Shown here: positions 37,694 to 45,790 of the stretch, one piece after another
How positions within the stretch are numbered: the first letter of the stretch is position 1
How the letters are laid out: every line of letters begins with the position of its first letter
DNA from: JANQOH01 sp965200095
GTDB taxonomy: Bacteria > Pseudomonadota > Alphaproteobacteria > UBA7887
Length of the DNA stretch: 64,000 nucleotides
Direction of reading: 5' to 3'
Assembly: GCA_965200095.1 (NCBI GenBank)
Contig: OZ241350.1
Location: forward strand, 806,001-870,000
The notes under the pieces: generated by a model
The model's input: the letters and a program-made list of their open reading frames with translations, nothing else
What the model was told of the DNA's origin: nothing
Database searches by the model: none
Made by a program: the position numbers and the translations under genes

Positions 37694-37726
37694 CCGCGGC
37701 GCCGGCTGTCGGTGCAGCGGGAGCGC

Positions 37727-37803
37727 TGGCGACCCCGGCAGGATTCGAACCTGCGGCCTGCGGATTAGGAATCCGCCGCTCTATCCGACTGAGCTACGGG
37801 GCC
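37727..37803 (-). tRNA. tRNA-Arg (anticodon CCT)
   Basis: A 77-nt tRNA on the minus strand. The acceptor is GGCCCCG/CGGGGTC (one G-T wobble) with discriminator G and encoded CCA. The D arm is GCTCAGTCGGATAGAGC, the anticodon stem-loop GCGGATTCCTAATCCGC gives anticodon CCT, and the T arm is GCAGGTTCGAATCCTGC. It reads AGG. Its first six bases are part of an 11-bp direct repeat flanking the adjacent small inserted element. Confidence 0.96.
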
Positions 37804-37808
37804 GCGAC

Positions 37809-37972
37809 AGCGATTCTCATTATGGCGATGGACGCGCCGTCCTGGGAGCGCCGGCGTCTCGCCGGCATGCGCGCAAAGCGCGCAACAACGTCGATGCCGG
37901 CGAGACGCCGGCGCTCCCAGGAGCGGCCGCGACAGATCCTCCGCATCGCTCCAGGCCAAAATGAGAATTGCT
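37809..37972. mobile_element. MITE-like element with TIRs and 11-bp flanking direct repeats
   Basis: A 164-bp non-coding element. Imperfect terminal inverted repeats of 19 bp lie at 37809-37827 and 37954-37972 (16 of 19 match, core ATTCTCATT). They are flanked by identical 11-bp direct repeats GGGGCCGCGAC (37798-37808 and 37973-37983), which look like a target-site duplication. The interior holds a perfect 29-bp inverted repeat (37840-37868 with 37894-37922, including GGAGCGCCGGCGTCTCGCC) around a 25-nt loop. No coding potential. The left direct repeat overlaps the 5' end of tRNA-Arg(CCT). Confidence 0.7.
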
Positions 37973-37982
37973 GGGGCCGCGA

Positions 37983-38022
37983 CGCCACCATAGCACAACG
38001 CGGCGATTGTGCTATGGTGGCG
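37983..38022. repeat. Perfect 16-bp inverted repeat upstream of the cyclase-family gene
   Basis: CGCCACCATAGCACAA (37983-37998) is followed by an 8-nt spacer and its exact reverse complement (38007-38022). It ends 84 bp before the cyclase-family start and could be an operator, a transcript hairpin or another small repeat. No T-run follows it, so it is not a classic terminator. Confidence 0.75.
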
Positions 38023-38106
38023 TGGACAGGCGCGCGTCCGGCGCCGCGCGAAGGCGCCGCCGCAGGGCGAGGCGCCGCGCGTTCATACCGGGGAGGACAA
38101 CGGACG

Positions 38107-39171
38107 ATGCAACTTTCACGCACGATACCCGGCGCCGCGGCTGCGGTCGCCATGACGCTCGGCGCGGCCGCCGTGGCGCAGGTCGACGACAGGCCGCTTG
38201 CGGAAAACTGGGCTCCCAGCGAGTGGGGCGCCGACGACAAGGTGGGCGCGGCGAACCGCACCACGCCCGGGATCGTCCTAGCCGCCATCGGCCTGGTCGA
38301 GGAGGGGCGCACCGCGACACTGGGCAAACTCTACCAGTCCGAAGTGCCGCTGTTCGGGCCGCGGACGTATCAGATGACGATCCCCGGCACGCCCACCGGC
38401 GGCCCGTTCGGCAAGAACGCCCTCGTCTATCACGACGAAATGCTCACCACCGAAATCGGCCAGGTGTCGACGCAATTCGACGGCCCCGGCCACATCGGCG
38501 TGCGCACCTCGGAGGGCGATTTCTTCTACAACGGTCGCGACCCGCTGGAGACCTACGAACGCGGCGCCGGCGGGCGCGTCGTCGGCATGGGCGCGCTCGG
38601 CGTCGAGTTCATCGCCGAAAAGGGCTATGTCTGCCGCGGCGTGCTGCTGAATGCGCCCGCATACAAGGGCATGAACCCGTTGCCGGTGCCGACGACCACA
38701 GACAGCCCCGGCATCGTCACCGCCGCCGACGTGCAGGGGATGGTAGAGGCGCAGGGGCTCGACCCGATCGGCGAGGGCGACTGCGTGTTCCTCTACACCG
38801 GCCACGGCGACCTGTGGTCGAACGCGAAATGGCCGACCATGAGTTCGGAGGAGCGGGCCGCGGCGCGCGCCGCGTTCACCGCCGGCGAACCCGGCTTCGG
38901 CGTGAGCGCGTGCGAATATATGGCGTCGCGCAAGATCGTCCTCACCGGCGGCGACACCTCGGCCAACGACGCCCAGCCCGTCGGCGAGGAAGAGGGCTAC
39001 GCAGTGCCGTGCCACACCGAAATGCAGACCCGGCGCGGCATATGGAACATCGAGAACCTCGATTTCGCGCCGCTGCTCGAGGCGGGGGTGACCGAGTTCC
39101 TGTTCGTGTGGGCGCCGCTCAAACTGGTCGGCGCGACCGGCTCGCCCGGCAACCCGGTGGCCATCTGGTAA
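38107..39171 (+). CDS. Cyclase family protein, exported
   Basis: A 354-residue member of the metal-dependent cyclase/KynB superfamily. An N-terminal signal peptide (about residues 1-22, ending AAAVAQ) suggests export. The family metal-binding motif appears as QFDGPGHIG (D-x-P-x-H type) within TEIGQVSTQFDGPGH. Other pieces are CRGVLLNAPAYKG, GDCVFLYTGHGDLW, GVSACEYMASRKIVLTGGDTSANDA and the C-terminal FLFVWAPLKLVGATGSPGNPVAIW, typical of the larger cyclase-family proteins. Known relatives hydrolyse N-formylkynurenine or isatin; the substrate here is unknown. Confidence 0.85.
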   Translation: MQLSRTIPGAAAAVAMTLGAAAVAQVDDRPLAENWAPSEWGADDKVGAANRTTPGIVLAAIGLVEEGRTATLGKLYQSEVPLFGPRTYQMTIPGTPTGGPFGKNALVYHDEMLTTEIGQVSTQFDGPGHIGVRTSEGDFFYNGRDPLETYERGAGGRVVGMGALGVEFIAEKGYVCRGVLLNAPAYKGMNPLPVPTTTDSPGIVTAADVQGMVEAQGLDPIGEGDCVFLYTGHGDLWSNAKWPTMSSEERAAARAAFTAGEPGFGVSACEYMASRKIVLTGGDTSANDAQPVGEEEGYAVPCHTEMQTRRGIWNIENLDFAPLLEAGVTEFLFVWAPLKLVGATGSPGNPVAIW

Positions 39172-39202
39172 CGCCGGCCGCCGGAAACGACGGAGAGCGG
39201 CG

Positions 39203-39532
39203 ATGACCCGCCGCTCCGGCGGAGCGCGGACGCCGGCGGTTCCGGCGTTCGCCCTCTGCGCGGCGCTCGCCGCGTCCGCCCCCGCCGGGGCGCTCGACAT
39301 CGCCAACGACCATGACGAGCCGGCGAAGATCGTCATCGAACGCTGGGTCCAGTTCGTATCCGCCGGCGGACGCGCGCGTTTCCGCCCCCACGAAGACCCG
39401 ACGCGGATCAAGATCGAGCTCCGCCACGTGCGCCTGTCCTGCGACGCCGGCGCCGACTCCGAAGTCCGTCTCGCCAACAACAACTGTTACGTCGATGGGA
39501 AACTCGCGGGCGAAGGCCAGTTCCGCATGTAG
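39203..39532 (+). CDS. Small exported protein, unknown
   Basis: A 109-residue protein with a probable signal peptide (FALCAALAASAPAGALDIAND, cleavage near residue 30). The short mature domain has two Cys (LSCDAG, NNNCYV) that may form a disulfide. The mature part (AKIVIERWVQFVSAGGRARFRPHEDPTRIKIELRHVRLSCDAG) is not recognised. It overlaps the start of the next gene by 38 bp, suggesting co-expression. Confidence 0.5.
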   Translation: MTRRSGGARTPAVPAFALCAALAASAPAGALDIANDHDEPAKIVIERWVQFVSAGGRARFRPHEDPTRIKIELRHVRLSCDAGADSEVRLANNNCYVDGKLAGEGQFRM

Positions 39533-40013
39533 GCGCTTCTGCGCCGGCGTCGCGGCGACGCTCCTCGCCGCCGCCCCGGCGTTCGGCGAGGACGCGACCG
39601 TCGCGCCGCCGGGGCCGCCCGCCGAGACCCTCTACCCCCTGCCGGAGGTCGAGGGCGCGGTGCCGTGGCAGTGGCTCGCGGACGTGGCGATGGAGTACGA
39701 GGGCATCGACCTCGTGCCCCGCTATCGCCCGGAATTGCGCGCTCTTAACGGCGAGACGGTGACTCTCGTCGGCTTCCCGATACCGCTTTCGACGGACGGG
39801 CGGCGCCTCTTGCTGAGCATGATCTCGCCCAGCTGCCCCTTCTGCCTTCCCGGCGGACCGGAAACCTTCGTCGAGCTCCTCGCCGACGATCCCATCGCCT
39901 TCACCGACGAGGCGATGGCGGTCGCCGGCCGCCTGGAGATGCTCGAGGATTCGCTGTCGGGCTATTTCTATCGTTTGCACGGAGCGCGCCGCCTGCCCGA
40001 CCCCGCGATGTGA
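39495..40013 (+). CDS. DUF3299-like exported protein
   Basis: A 172-residue exported protein. The signal peptide is about residues 10-32 (FCAGVAATLLAAAPAFGED). The mature domain contains LRALNGETVTLVGFPIPL, then LLLSMISPSCPFCLPGGPETFVELLADDPIAF, and near the end LEDSLSGYFYRLHGARRLP. This matches the DUF3299 type, where the hydrophobic strand and a CPFC-like pair of Cys recur. The function is unknown; a metal or thiol role is possible. The start overlaps the preceding gene; a later start cannot be excluded. Confidence 0.7.
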   Translation: MGNSRAKASSACRRFCAGVAATLLAAAPAFGEDATVAPPGPPAETLYPLPEVEGAVPWQWLADVAMEYEGIDLVPRYRPELRALNGETVTLVGFPIPLSTDGRRLLLSMISPSCPFCLPGGPETFVELLADDPIAFTDEAMAVAGRLEMLEDSLSGYFYRLHGARRLPDPAM

Positions 40014-40076
40014 CCGGTCGGGCGCGGCGCCGTTTCGCCCGGCCGATCGCCGGCGCCGCCGCGTCGAGGCCGCCGC

Positions 40077-41693
40077 TCAGTGCCGGAAATGGCGGACGCC
40101 GGTGAACGCCATCGCCAGACCGCGCGCATCGGCGAGGGCGATCGCCTCGTCGTCGCGCCGCGAACCGCCGGGCTGTATCGCCGCCGTGGCGCCCGCGTCC
40201 GCCGCCGCCGCGAGGCCGTCCGCGAAGGGGAAGAAGGCGTCGGAGGCCACGACCGAACCGGCGGCGCGGGAGACGCTTTCGCCCGCCGCGGCGGCGGCTT
40301 CGCGGGCCTTGAAGGCGCCGAGGCGCGCCGCGTCGACGCGGCTGGGCTGGCCGGCGCCGATGCCCACGGTCGCGCCGCCGCGCGCAAAGACGACGGCGTT
40401 GGACTTCACATGCTTGCAGACGCGGAACGCGAAGACGAGATCGGCGATCTCGCGCCGTGTCGGCGCCCGCCGGGTGACCGTCCGCAGGTCGCCGGGGCCG
40501 ATGCGCAGCCGGTCGCGGTCCTGCGCCAGCAGGCCGCCACGGACCGAACGCAGGGATCGCGTGGAGCCCCCGGCGGCGGCCGGCTCCGTCGGGCCGCCCG
40601 CGATCAGGAGACGCAGGTTCTTCCGCGAGGCGAACACCCGGCGCGCCGCCTCGTCGGCCGCCGGCGCCACCACCGCCTCCATGAACAGGGCGCACACCGC
40701 GCGCGCCGTCTCCTCGTCCAGCGGACGGTTGAACGCCGCGACTCCGCCGAAGGCGCTTTGCGGGTCGCAGGCGAGCGCCGCGCGCCACGCGGACGCCGGG
40801 TCTCCGGCGCAAGCCGCGCCGCACGGGTTGGCGTGCTTGACGATCGCCGCCGCCGGTTCGGCGAATTCCAGCGCCAGGTCCAGGGCCGCGTCCATGTCGG
40901 CGATGTTGTTGTAGCCCAGCGCCTTTCCCTGAATCCGCTCGGCGCCGGCGACCCCTCGTTCGCCGTTTTCGCAGCGGTAGAACGCCGCCCGCTGATGCGG
41001 GTTCTCGCCATAGCGAAGCGGCTTGCCGTCGCTGCCTGCAACCGTGAGGCGCGGCGGCGCGGGCATGTCGAGGCGCTCGGCGAGCCATGCCGCGATCGCC
41101 GCATCGCAGGCGGCGACGCGGGCGAACGCCGCCTGCGCCAGCCGGCGCCGCAGCGCGCCGTCGAGCGCGCCGCCGGAAGCGTCGAGCGCGGCGACGACCG
41201 CGCCGTAATCGGCGGGGTCGGCGATCGCCGCGACGAAAGCGTGGTTCTTCGCCGCCGAGCGCAACATCGCCGGTCCGCCGATGTCGATGTTCTCCACACA
41301 GGAAGGGGCGTCGCCGCCGTCGGCGACCGTGCGTTCGAACGGATAGAGGTCGATCGCCACGAGGTCGATCGGGGAGACGCCGTGAGCGGCCATGGCCGCG
41401 CGATGACCGGAGTCGTCGCGCCGCGCGAGGATCCCGCCGTGGATCGCGGGATGCAGGGTCTTGACGCGGCCGTCGAGCATTTCGGGAAAGCCGGTAAAGT
41501 CTTCGACCCGGACGACCGCGAACCCGGCCTCTTCGAGCGCGCGCGCGGTGCCGCCCGTGGAGAGGATTTCGACGCCGTGGCGCGCCAGTCCGGCGGCGAA
41601 GTCGACGATCCCGGTCTTGTCCGACACGGAAAGCAGCGCGCGCGCCACCCGGACGGGCGGATCGTCGGGCCATGAGTCGTCGCCGGTCGTCAT
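40077..41693 (-). CDS. purH: Bifunctional AICAR transformylase/IMP cyclohydrolase
   Basis: Catalyses the last two steps of IMP synthesis; 538 residues, standard length. The N-terminal MGS-like cyclohydrolase domain has ALLSVSDKTGIVDFA, ILSTGGTARALEEAGF, GRVKTLHPAIHGGIL and SCVENIDIGGPAMLRSAAKNH. The C-terminal transformylase has RYGENPHQRAAFY, QGKALGYNNIADMDAAL, the catalytic IVKHANPCG, KHVKSNAVVFA, and ends FTGVRHFRH. The start MTTGDDSWPD is chosen 12-15 residues before the conserved region. Just beyond its stop (40020-40065) is a GC-rich hairpin around GCGGCGCC/GGCGCCGC without a clear T-run. Confidence 0.97.
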   Translation of the reverse strand: MTTGDDSWPDDPPVRVARALLSVSDKTGIVDFAAGLARHGVEILSTGGTARALEEAGFAVVRVEDFTGFPEMLDGRVKTLHPAIHGGILARRDDSGHRAAMAAHGVSPIDLVAIDLYPFERTVADGGDAPSCVENIDIGGPAMLRSAAKNHAFVAAIADPADYGAVVAALDASGGALDGALRRRLAQAAFARVAACDAAIAAWLAERLDMPAPPRLTVAGSDGKPLRYGENPHQRAAFYRCENGERGVAGAERIQGKALGYNNIADMDAALDLALEFAEPAAAIVKHANPCGAACAGDPASAWRAALACDPQSAFGGVAAFNRPLDEETARAVCALFMEAVVAPAADEAARRVFASRKNLRLLIAGGPTEPAAAGGSTRSLRSVRGGLLAQDRDRLRIGPGDLRTVTRRAPTRREIADLVFAFRVCKHVKSNAVVFARGGATVGIGAGQPSRVDAARLGAFKAREAAAAAGESVSRAAGSVVASDAFFPFADGLAAAADAGATAAIQPGGSRRDDEAIALADARGLAMAFTGVRHFRH

Positions 41694-41899
41694 CGCATCG
41701 CCCTCGCCTGTCCGCGCCGCGCCGAGGATAGCACGCCTTTCCCCGTTGCATTGCCGTCGCACGATATCCGGTCGGAAACGCCGCGTTGCCGGGCGCCTTG
41801 CCCCTGTCCGCGCCGCCTTCGCGAAAGATCGCCCCGAACCCGCCGTCGGCGTATGACGATGCGCGACGGAATTGGAAATATCCGCCCCCTGCCTCGGTA

Positions 41900-42160
41900 A
41901 TTCTCGCGAAAGAGCATGTGAAGAAATCGGCCGGCCTTGCAAATACTTCGTCATTTCCGCGAAAGCGGGAATCTGTTGCGGCGTTTCCGTAATAAAAACG
42001 TGCCGATATAGCGGACGGCCGCCTCCGGATTCCCGCTTTCGCGGGAATGACGAAGTGCTATTCTGTGGTTATTGTTTTTACAATTCCGTTACTTCGGCGA
42101 CCCGGCCGTCACGATGAGAGGATCCGGATTTCTTCATACGCTCGAAAGCGGGAGATGGCG
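41900..42160. repeat. Dispersed palindromic repeat copy in the purH-esterase gap
   Basis: A near-complete element starts with CGCGAAAGAGCATGTGAAGA (about 41903). It has the core palindrome at about 41953 (with a TCATTTCCGCG variant), TTTCCGTAATAAAAACG, CGGACGGCCGCCTCC and a second palindrome at about 42028. It then has the TTACTTCGGCGACCCGGCC module (inverted) and ends near GATTTCTTCATACGCTCGAA. The rest of the gap (41694-41899 and 42161-42232) contains the purH upstream region and nothing recognised. Confidence 0.85.
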
Positions 42161-42232
42161 CGCCGCTCCGGAATGGCCGGCGCCGTGTCCATGGCTATGG
42201 GTGGAGAAGGCGGGGCGGGCGCGCCCGGCGGC

Positions 42233-43186
42233 TCAGCCGTTCCCGCCGGCGGCGAAGGCGCGGCGCAGCGCGGCGCCGGCGGCGTCGACCGCGGCGCGGG
42301 CGTCGTCGAGGATTCCGGGCGCCTGGAAGAAGGCGTGAGTCATGCGCGGGAAGGCCAGATGTTCGGCCGCGACGCCCGCGGCGCGCAGCTTGCGCGCATA
42401 GGCGACGCCTTCGCCGTAGAGGGGGTCGATGCCGGCGCCGACGATCAGCGCCGGAGGCAGACCGGCATGGCTCGCCGCGCGCAGGGGCGAACAGCGCCAG
42501 TCGCCCCGCTGCGCCGGGTCGGGGACGTAGGAATCCCAGAAATACCTCATGCGGTCGCGGTTCAGCACCGGCGCGTCGCCCAGGGCGGCGTAGGTCCCGC
42601 CGTCGAGGTCGCAGTCGACGACGGGGTAGATCAACAGCTGGAACGCCAGCGCCGGCGCACCGGCGTCGCGCGCCGTCAGCGCGCACACGGCGGCGAGATT
42701 GCCGCCGGCGCTGTCGCCCGCGACGGCGAGGCGGCCCGGGTCGGCGCCCAGCCGCGCCGCATTGGCGGCGACCCAGCGCAGCGCCGCGAAACAGTCTTCC
42801 GCGGCCGCCGGAAACCGCGACTCCGGCGCCCGGCGGTAGTCGACCGACACCGCGAGGCAACGCCCCGCCGCGGCGATCGCGCGGACCCCCTTGTCGTGGC
42901 TGTCGATGTCGCCGAGCACCCAGCCGCCGCCGTGGAAATACACGACCGCGGGAAGCGGAGCGGTCGCCTTCGGCGCGTAGAGCCGCGCCCGCAGCGGCCC
43001 GGCGGCGCCGTCGACCGTCAGGGGCTCCACCCGGTCTACGGGCGTCGGCGCGCCGTAGAAGCGGCGGGCGCGGTCGACGGTAATGCGCCGCGCTTCGTCC
43101 ACCGGAACGGCGGTCTGGTCGGGGTAGTTCGCGCCGGCGATGCGTTCGAGCAGCGCCGCGAGTTGCGGGTGCGGGGTTTCGGGCAT
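42233..43186 (-). CDS. Alpha/beta hydrolase, hormone-sensitive-lipase-type esterase
   Basis: A 317-residue esterase of family IV (HSL). The oxyanion motif is VVYFHGGGWVLGD, the nucleophile elbow GDSAGGNLA with catalytic Ser, the acid is probably Asp in GAGIDPLYGEG, and the catalytic His is in MTHAFFQAPG. The SVDYRRAPESRFPAAAEDC segment is also diagnostic. The start MPETPHPQLAALLERI is typical of this family. It hydrolyses short-chain esters; the natural substrate is unknown. Confidence 0.94.
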   Translation of the reverse strand: MPETPHPQLAALLERIAGANYPDQTAVPVDEARRITVDRARRFYGAPTPVDRVEPLTVDGAAGPLRARLYAPKATAPLPAVVYFHGGGWVLGDIDSHDKGVRAIAAAGRCLAVSVDYRRAPESRFPAAAEDCFAALRWVAANAARLGADPGRLAVAGDSAGGNLAAVCALTARDAGAPALAFQLLIYPVVDCDLDGGTYAALGDAPVLNRDRMRYFWDSYVPDPAQRGDWRCSPLRAASHAGLPPALIVGAGIDPLYGEGVAYARKLRAAGVAAEHLAFPRMTHAFFQAPGILDDARAAVDAAGAALRRAFAAGGNG

Positions 43187-43342
43187 GGCGGTCTCCTTCG
43201 CTCGGGGCGCAGCGGCCGGTTATAGCAAGACGGCGCCGCTGCGGTCGTTCCCGGGAGGAACCGCCGGGCGGGGGGCTTGCCGCGCGGCCCGTTTGCGCCC
43301 ATTGTGCCGGCAATGAGCGAACCGCCGAGGGAGAGACCCGCC

Positions 43343-44134
43343 ATGACGCCCGCCCCGACAACCGAAAAGACCGGCCCGCGGCCGGCCTTGCGCCGCGGCG
43401 CGGCGCGCTTCGCTCTCGCCTTCGCGGTCTTCGCCGCCGGGACGGGTCCGGCCCTCGCCGCCGACGCGCTCGACGAGGCGCAGCGCAGCGCCGTCGAGGC
43501 GCTGATCGAACGCTATATCGCCGAGAACCCCGAAAAGATCGTCGAGTCGGTGCGCGCCCACAACCGCCGCGTCGAAGCGGAGCGCCGCGACGCCGCCGCC
43601 GCGAACCTCGTGGCGATGCGCGGCGAGCTCCTGAACGACCCCGCGTCGCCCGTCGCCGGCAACCCGGACGGCGATGTCACTGTGGTCGAGTTCTTCGATT
43701 ATCGCTGCGGCTACTGCAAGCGCTCGCTCGACGTGCTGATGACGGTGCTGGAGGAAGACCCGAATCTGCGCGTGGTGTTCAAGGAATTCCCGATTCTGAG
43801 TCCGCAGTCGCGGCGCGCCGCGCTGGCGGCGCTGGCGGCGCGCGAGCAGGGGGGCTATCTGCCCTTCCACGTGGCGCTCATGGAGGCGCGGGGGAGTTTC
43901 GAGGACGAGCAGATTTTCGAGATCGCCGGCGAGGTCGGCCTCGATGTCGCGCGCCTTGCCGCCGACATGGAAGCCCCCGCTGCGGCGGCGCAGATCGACG
44001 CGGTGAGCGCGCTGGCGACGGCGCTGGATATTTCCGGCACCCCCGCTTTCGTGGTGGGCGGCGAGCTGTTCCGGGGCGCCATCGACCTCGACGCCATGCG
44101 GCGCGCCATCGCGGCGGCGCGCGCCGCGGGGTGA
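43343..44134 (+). CDS. DsbA-family thioredoxin-like protein (Com1-like)
   Basis: A 263-residue periplasmic thiol-disulfide protein. The ATG at 43343 is preferred: it gives a signal peptide ending ALAADA (about residue 37) and has GAGGGAGAG 7 nt upstream. The N-terminal helical lead (AVEALIERYIAENPEKIVESVRAH) is followed by the thioredoxin fold with VVEFFDYRCGYCKRS (redox pair Cys122 and Cys125). VVFKEFPILSPQS and the cis-Pro SGTPAFVVGGELFRG follow. The arrangement matches Com1/ScsC-like DsbA proteins. It is 25 bp from the protease gene. Confidence 0.9.
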   Translation: MTPAPTTEKTGPRPALRRGAARFALAFAVFAAGTGPALAADALDEAQRSAVEALIERYIAENPEKIVESVRAHNRRVEAERRDAAAANLVAMRGELLNDPASPVAGNPDGDVTVVEFFDYRCGYCKRSLDVLMTVLEEDPNLRVVFKEFPILSPQSRRAALAALAAREQGGYLPFHVALMEARGSFEDEQIFEIAGEVGLDVARLAADMEAPAAAAQIDAVSALATALDISGTPAFVVGGELFRGAIDLDAMRRAIAAARAAG

Positions 44135-44159
44135 ACGCGCCCGCCGGGGCGCCCTGCGG

Positions 44160-45764
44160 GTGAGCGCGGCCGGCGGCGCGGGCGGCGCCGGCCCGCCGCC
44201 ATTGCCGCGCCCGTCGCAGACGGCGCGGCGCCCGCGGCTGGCCGCCACCATGGCGGTGCTGTTGTGCGCCGTCAGTTGCGGCCCCGGATTCGTCTTTCAG
44301 GGGCTGTTGCGCTCCGGTCACGCCTCTTTCGAGGAGACGGCCTCGCAGTTCCCGGAGATCGGCGAGGTCGAAGCGGTCTTCGACCGCCTGGCGGACCCGG
44401 CGCCGGGCGCCGCCGAGCGCCGCCGCCAGCTCGACCTTTTCGCGGAGGTGTTCACCGTCGTCCTCGACGAATATGTCGAACCGCTCTCCGCGCAGTCGGT
44501 GGTGCTGCTGACGCTCGAGGGCTTCGAGCTGGCGCGCGGCGAGGCGGGACTGCTCGCCGTCGCCGAAGGGGACGCGGCGCAAGGCGCGAGCGCCGCCGCC
44601 GCGCCGGCCCCCGACGCCGCGCAGGCGGCGGCGGAGGCCCGGGCGCCGCCCGAAGCCGAAGCCGGCGGCGCCCCCGCCAATCCGCTCGCCGCAGAAAACC
44701 TCATGCGCGTCGGGCTCGAGGCCATGCTCGCCGGCCTCGACCCCCACACCGATTATCTCGCGCCCGATGTCTACCGCGAGATGCAGCTGCGCTCGCGCGG
44801 CGAATTCGGCGGCATCGGCATCGAAGTGACCATGGAGGAGGGCCTGGTCAAGGTCATCGCGCCGCTGGAGGGGACTCCCGGCGCGCGCGCCGGGCTGGAA
44901 AGCGGCGACTTCATCACCCATGTCGACGGCGCGGCGGTGCTCGGCCTCACCCTCGCCGAGGCCGTGAAACTGATGCGCGGCCCGTCGGGAAGCGAAGTGC
45001 GCCTCGACATCCGCCGCGATTCCGAAGACAGGCGCTTCTCCGTCGTCATAGAGCGCGCGACGGTGCGCATTCGTCCGGTGCAGGCGCGCGCCGAAGGCCG
45101 CGTCGGCGTCGTGCGGGTCGCCAATTTCAACGAGCGCGCCGAGGAAGGGGTGCGCAACGCCGTCCGCGACCTCGGGCGCGACATCGCCGACGGCCGCGGC
45201 TATGTCATCGACCTCCGCAACAACCCCGGCGGGCTGCTCGACCAGGCCATCGGCGTCGCCGACGCCTTCCTCGCCGGCGGCGAGATCGTCTCCACCCGCG
45301 GGCGCGGCTCGCCGCGCCGCTTCCCCGCCGGGCCCCGCGACCATTCCGGCGGCGCTCCGGTCATCGTGCTCATCGACGGCGGTTCGGCCTCGGCGTCGGA
45401 AATCGTCGCCGGGGCGTTGCAGGACCGCGGCCGGGCCCTGGTCCTCGGCGAGCGGTCCTTCGGCAAGGGGTCGGTGCAAACCATCGTGCCGCTGGGCGGC
45501 GGCGGCGCGGCGCGGCTCACCACGGCGCTCTATTTCACGCCTTCGGGGCGCTCGATCCAGTCGCGCGGCATCCGCCCCGACGTGATCGTCGCCGACGAAC
45601 TCGCCGCCGACGAGGACGAGGACATGCGCGACCTCGACGAAGGTCCGCCGCCGCGCCGGCTCGACGACCTGTGTCCGGGGGAGACGGCGGCGGAAGACCC
45701 GGCGCTCGCCTGCGCGCTGCGCCTGCTGGAGGGGCGCGAGGTCCTCGCCGGGCGCCTGCGCTGA
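44160..45764 (+). CDS. S41-family C-terminal processing protease (CtpA-like)
   Basis: A 534-residue periplasmic protease. It has an N-terminal hydrophobic segment (ATMAVLLCAVSCGPG; a weak lipobox), then a region with DLFAEVFTVVLDEYVEPLS. An Ala/Pro/Glu-rich low-complexity insert (about 140-180) precedes LEAMLAGLDPHTDYLAPD. A PDZ domain (RGEFGGIGIEVTMEEGLVKV, to about 295) is followed by the catalytic core with GGSASASEIVAGAL (407-418) carrying the Ser and ERSFGKGSVQT with the general-base Lys436. GTG is taken as start; an ATG at 44250 is an alternative. Confidence 0.93.
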   Translation: MSAAGGAGGAGPPPLPRPSQTARRPRLAATMAVLLCAVSCGPGFVFQGLLRSGHASFEETASQFPEIGEVEAVFDRLADPAPGAAERRRQLDLFAEVFTVVLDEYVEPLSAQSVVLLTLEGFELARGEAGLLAVAEGDAAQGASAAAAPAPDAAQAAAEARAPPEAEAGGAPANPLAAENLMRVGLEAMLAGLDPHTDYLAPDVYREMQLRSRGEFGGIGIEVTMEEGLVKVIAPLEGTPGARAGLESGDFITHVDGAAVLGLTLAEAVKLMRGPSGSEVRLDIRRDSEDRRFSVVIERATVRIRPVQARAEGRVGVVRVANFNERAEEGVRNAVRDLGRDIADGRGYVIDLRNNPGGLLDQAIGVADAFLAGGEIVSTRGRGSPRRFPAGPRDHSGGAPVIVLIDGGSASASEIVAGALQDRGRALVLGERSFGKGSVQTIVPLGGGGAARLTTALYFTPSGRSIQSRGIRPDVIVADELAADEDEDMRDLDEGPPPRRLDDLCPGETAAEDPALACALRLLEGREVLAGRLR

Positions 45765-45790
45765 AGCCCGCGCTCCCGAGGAGGGAGACC

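Noticed and set aside
40020..40065. Rho-independent terminator after purH
   Set aside because: There is a GC-rich hairpin but no following T-run on the transcript strand; in this GC content such hairpins are common by chance.
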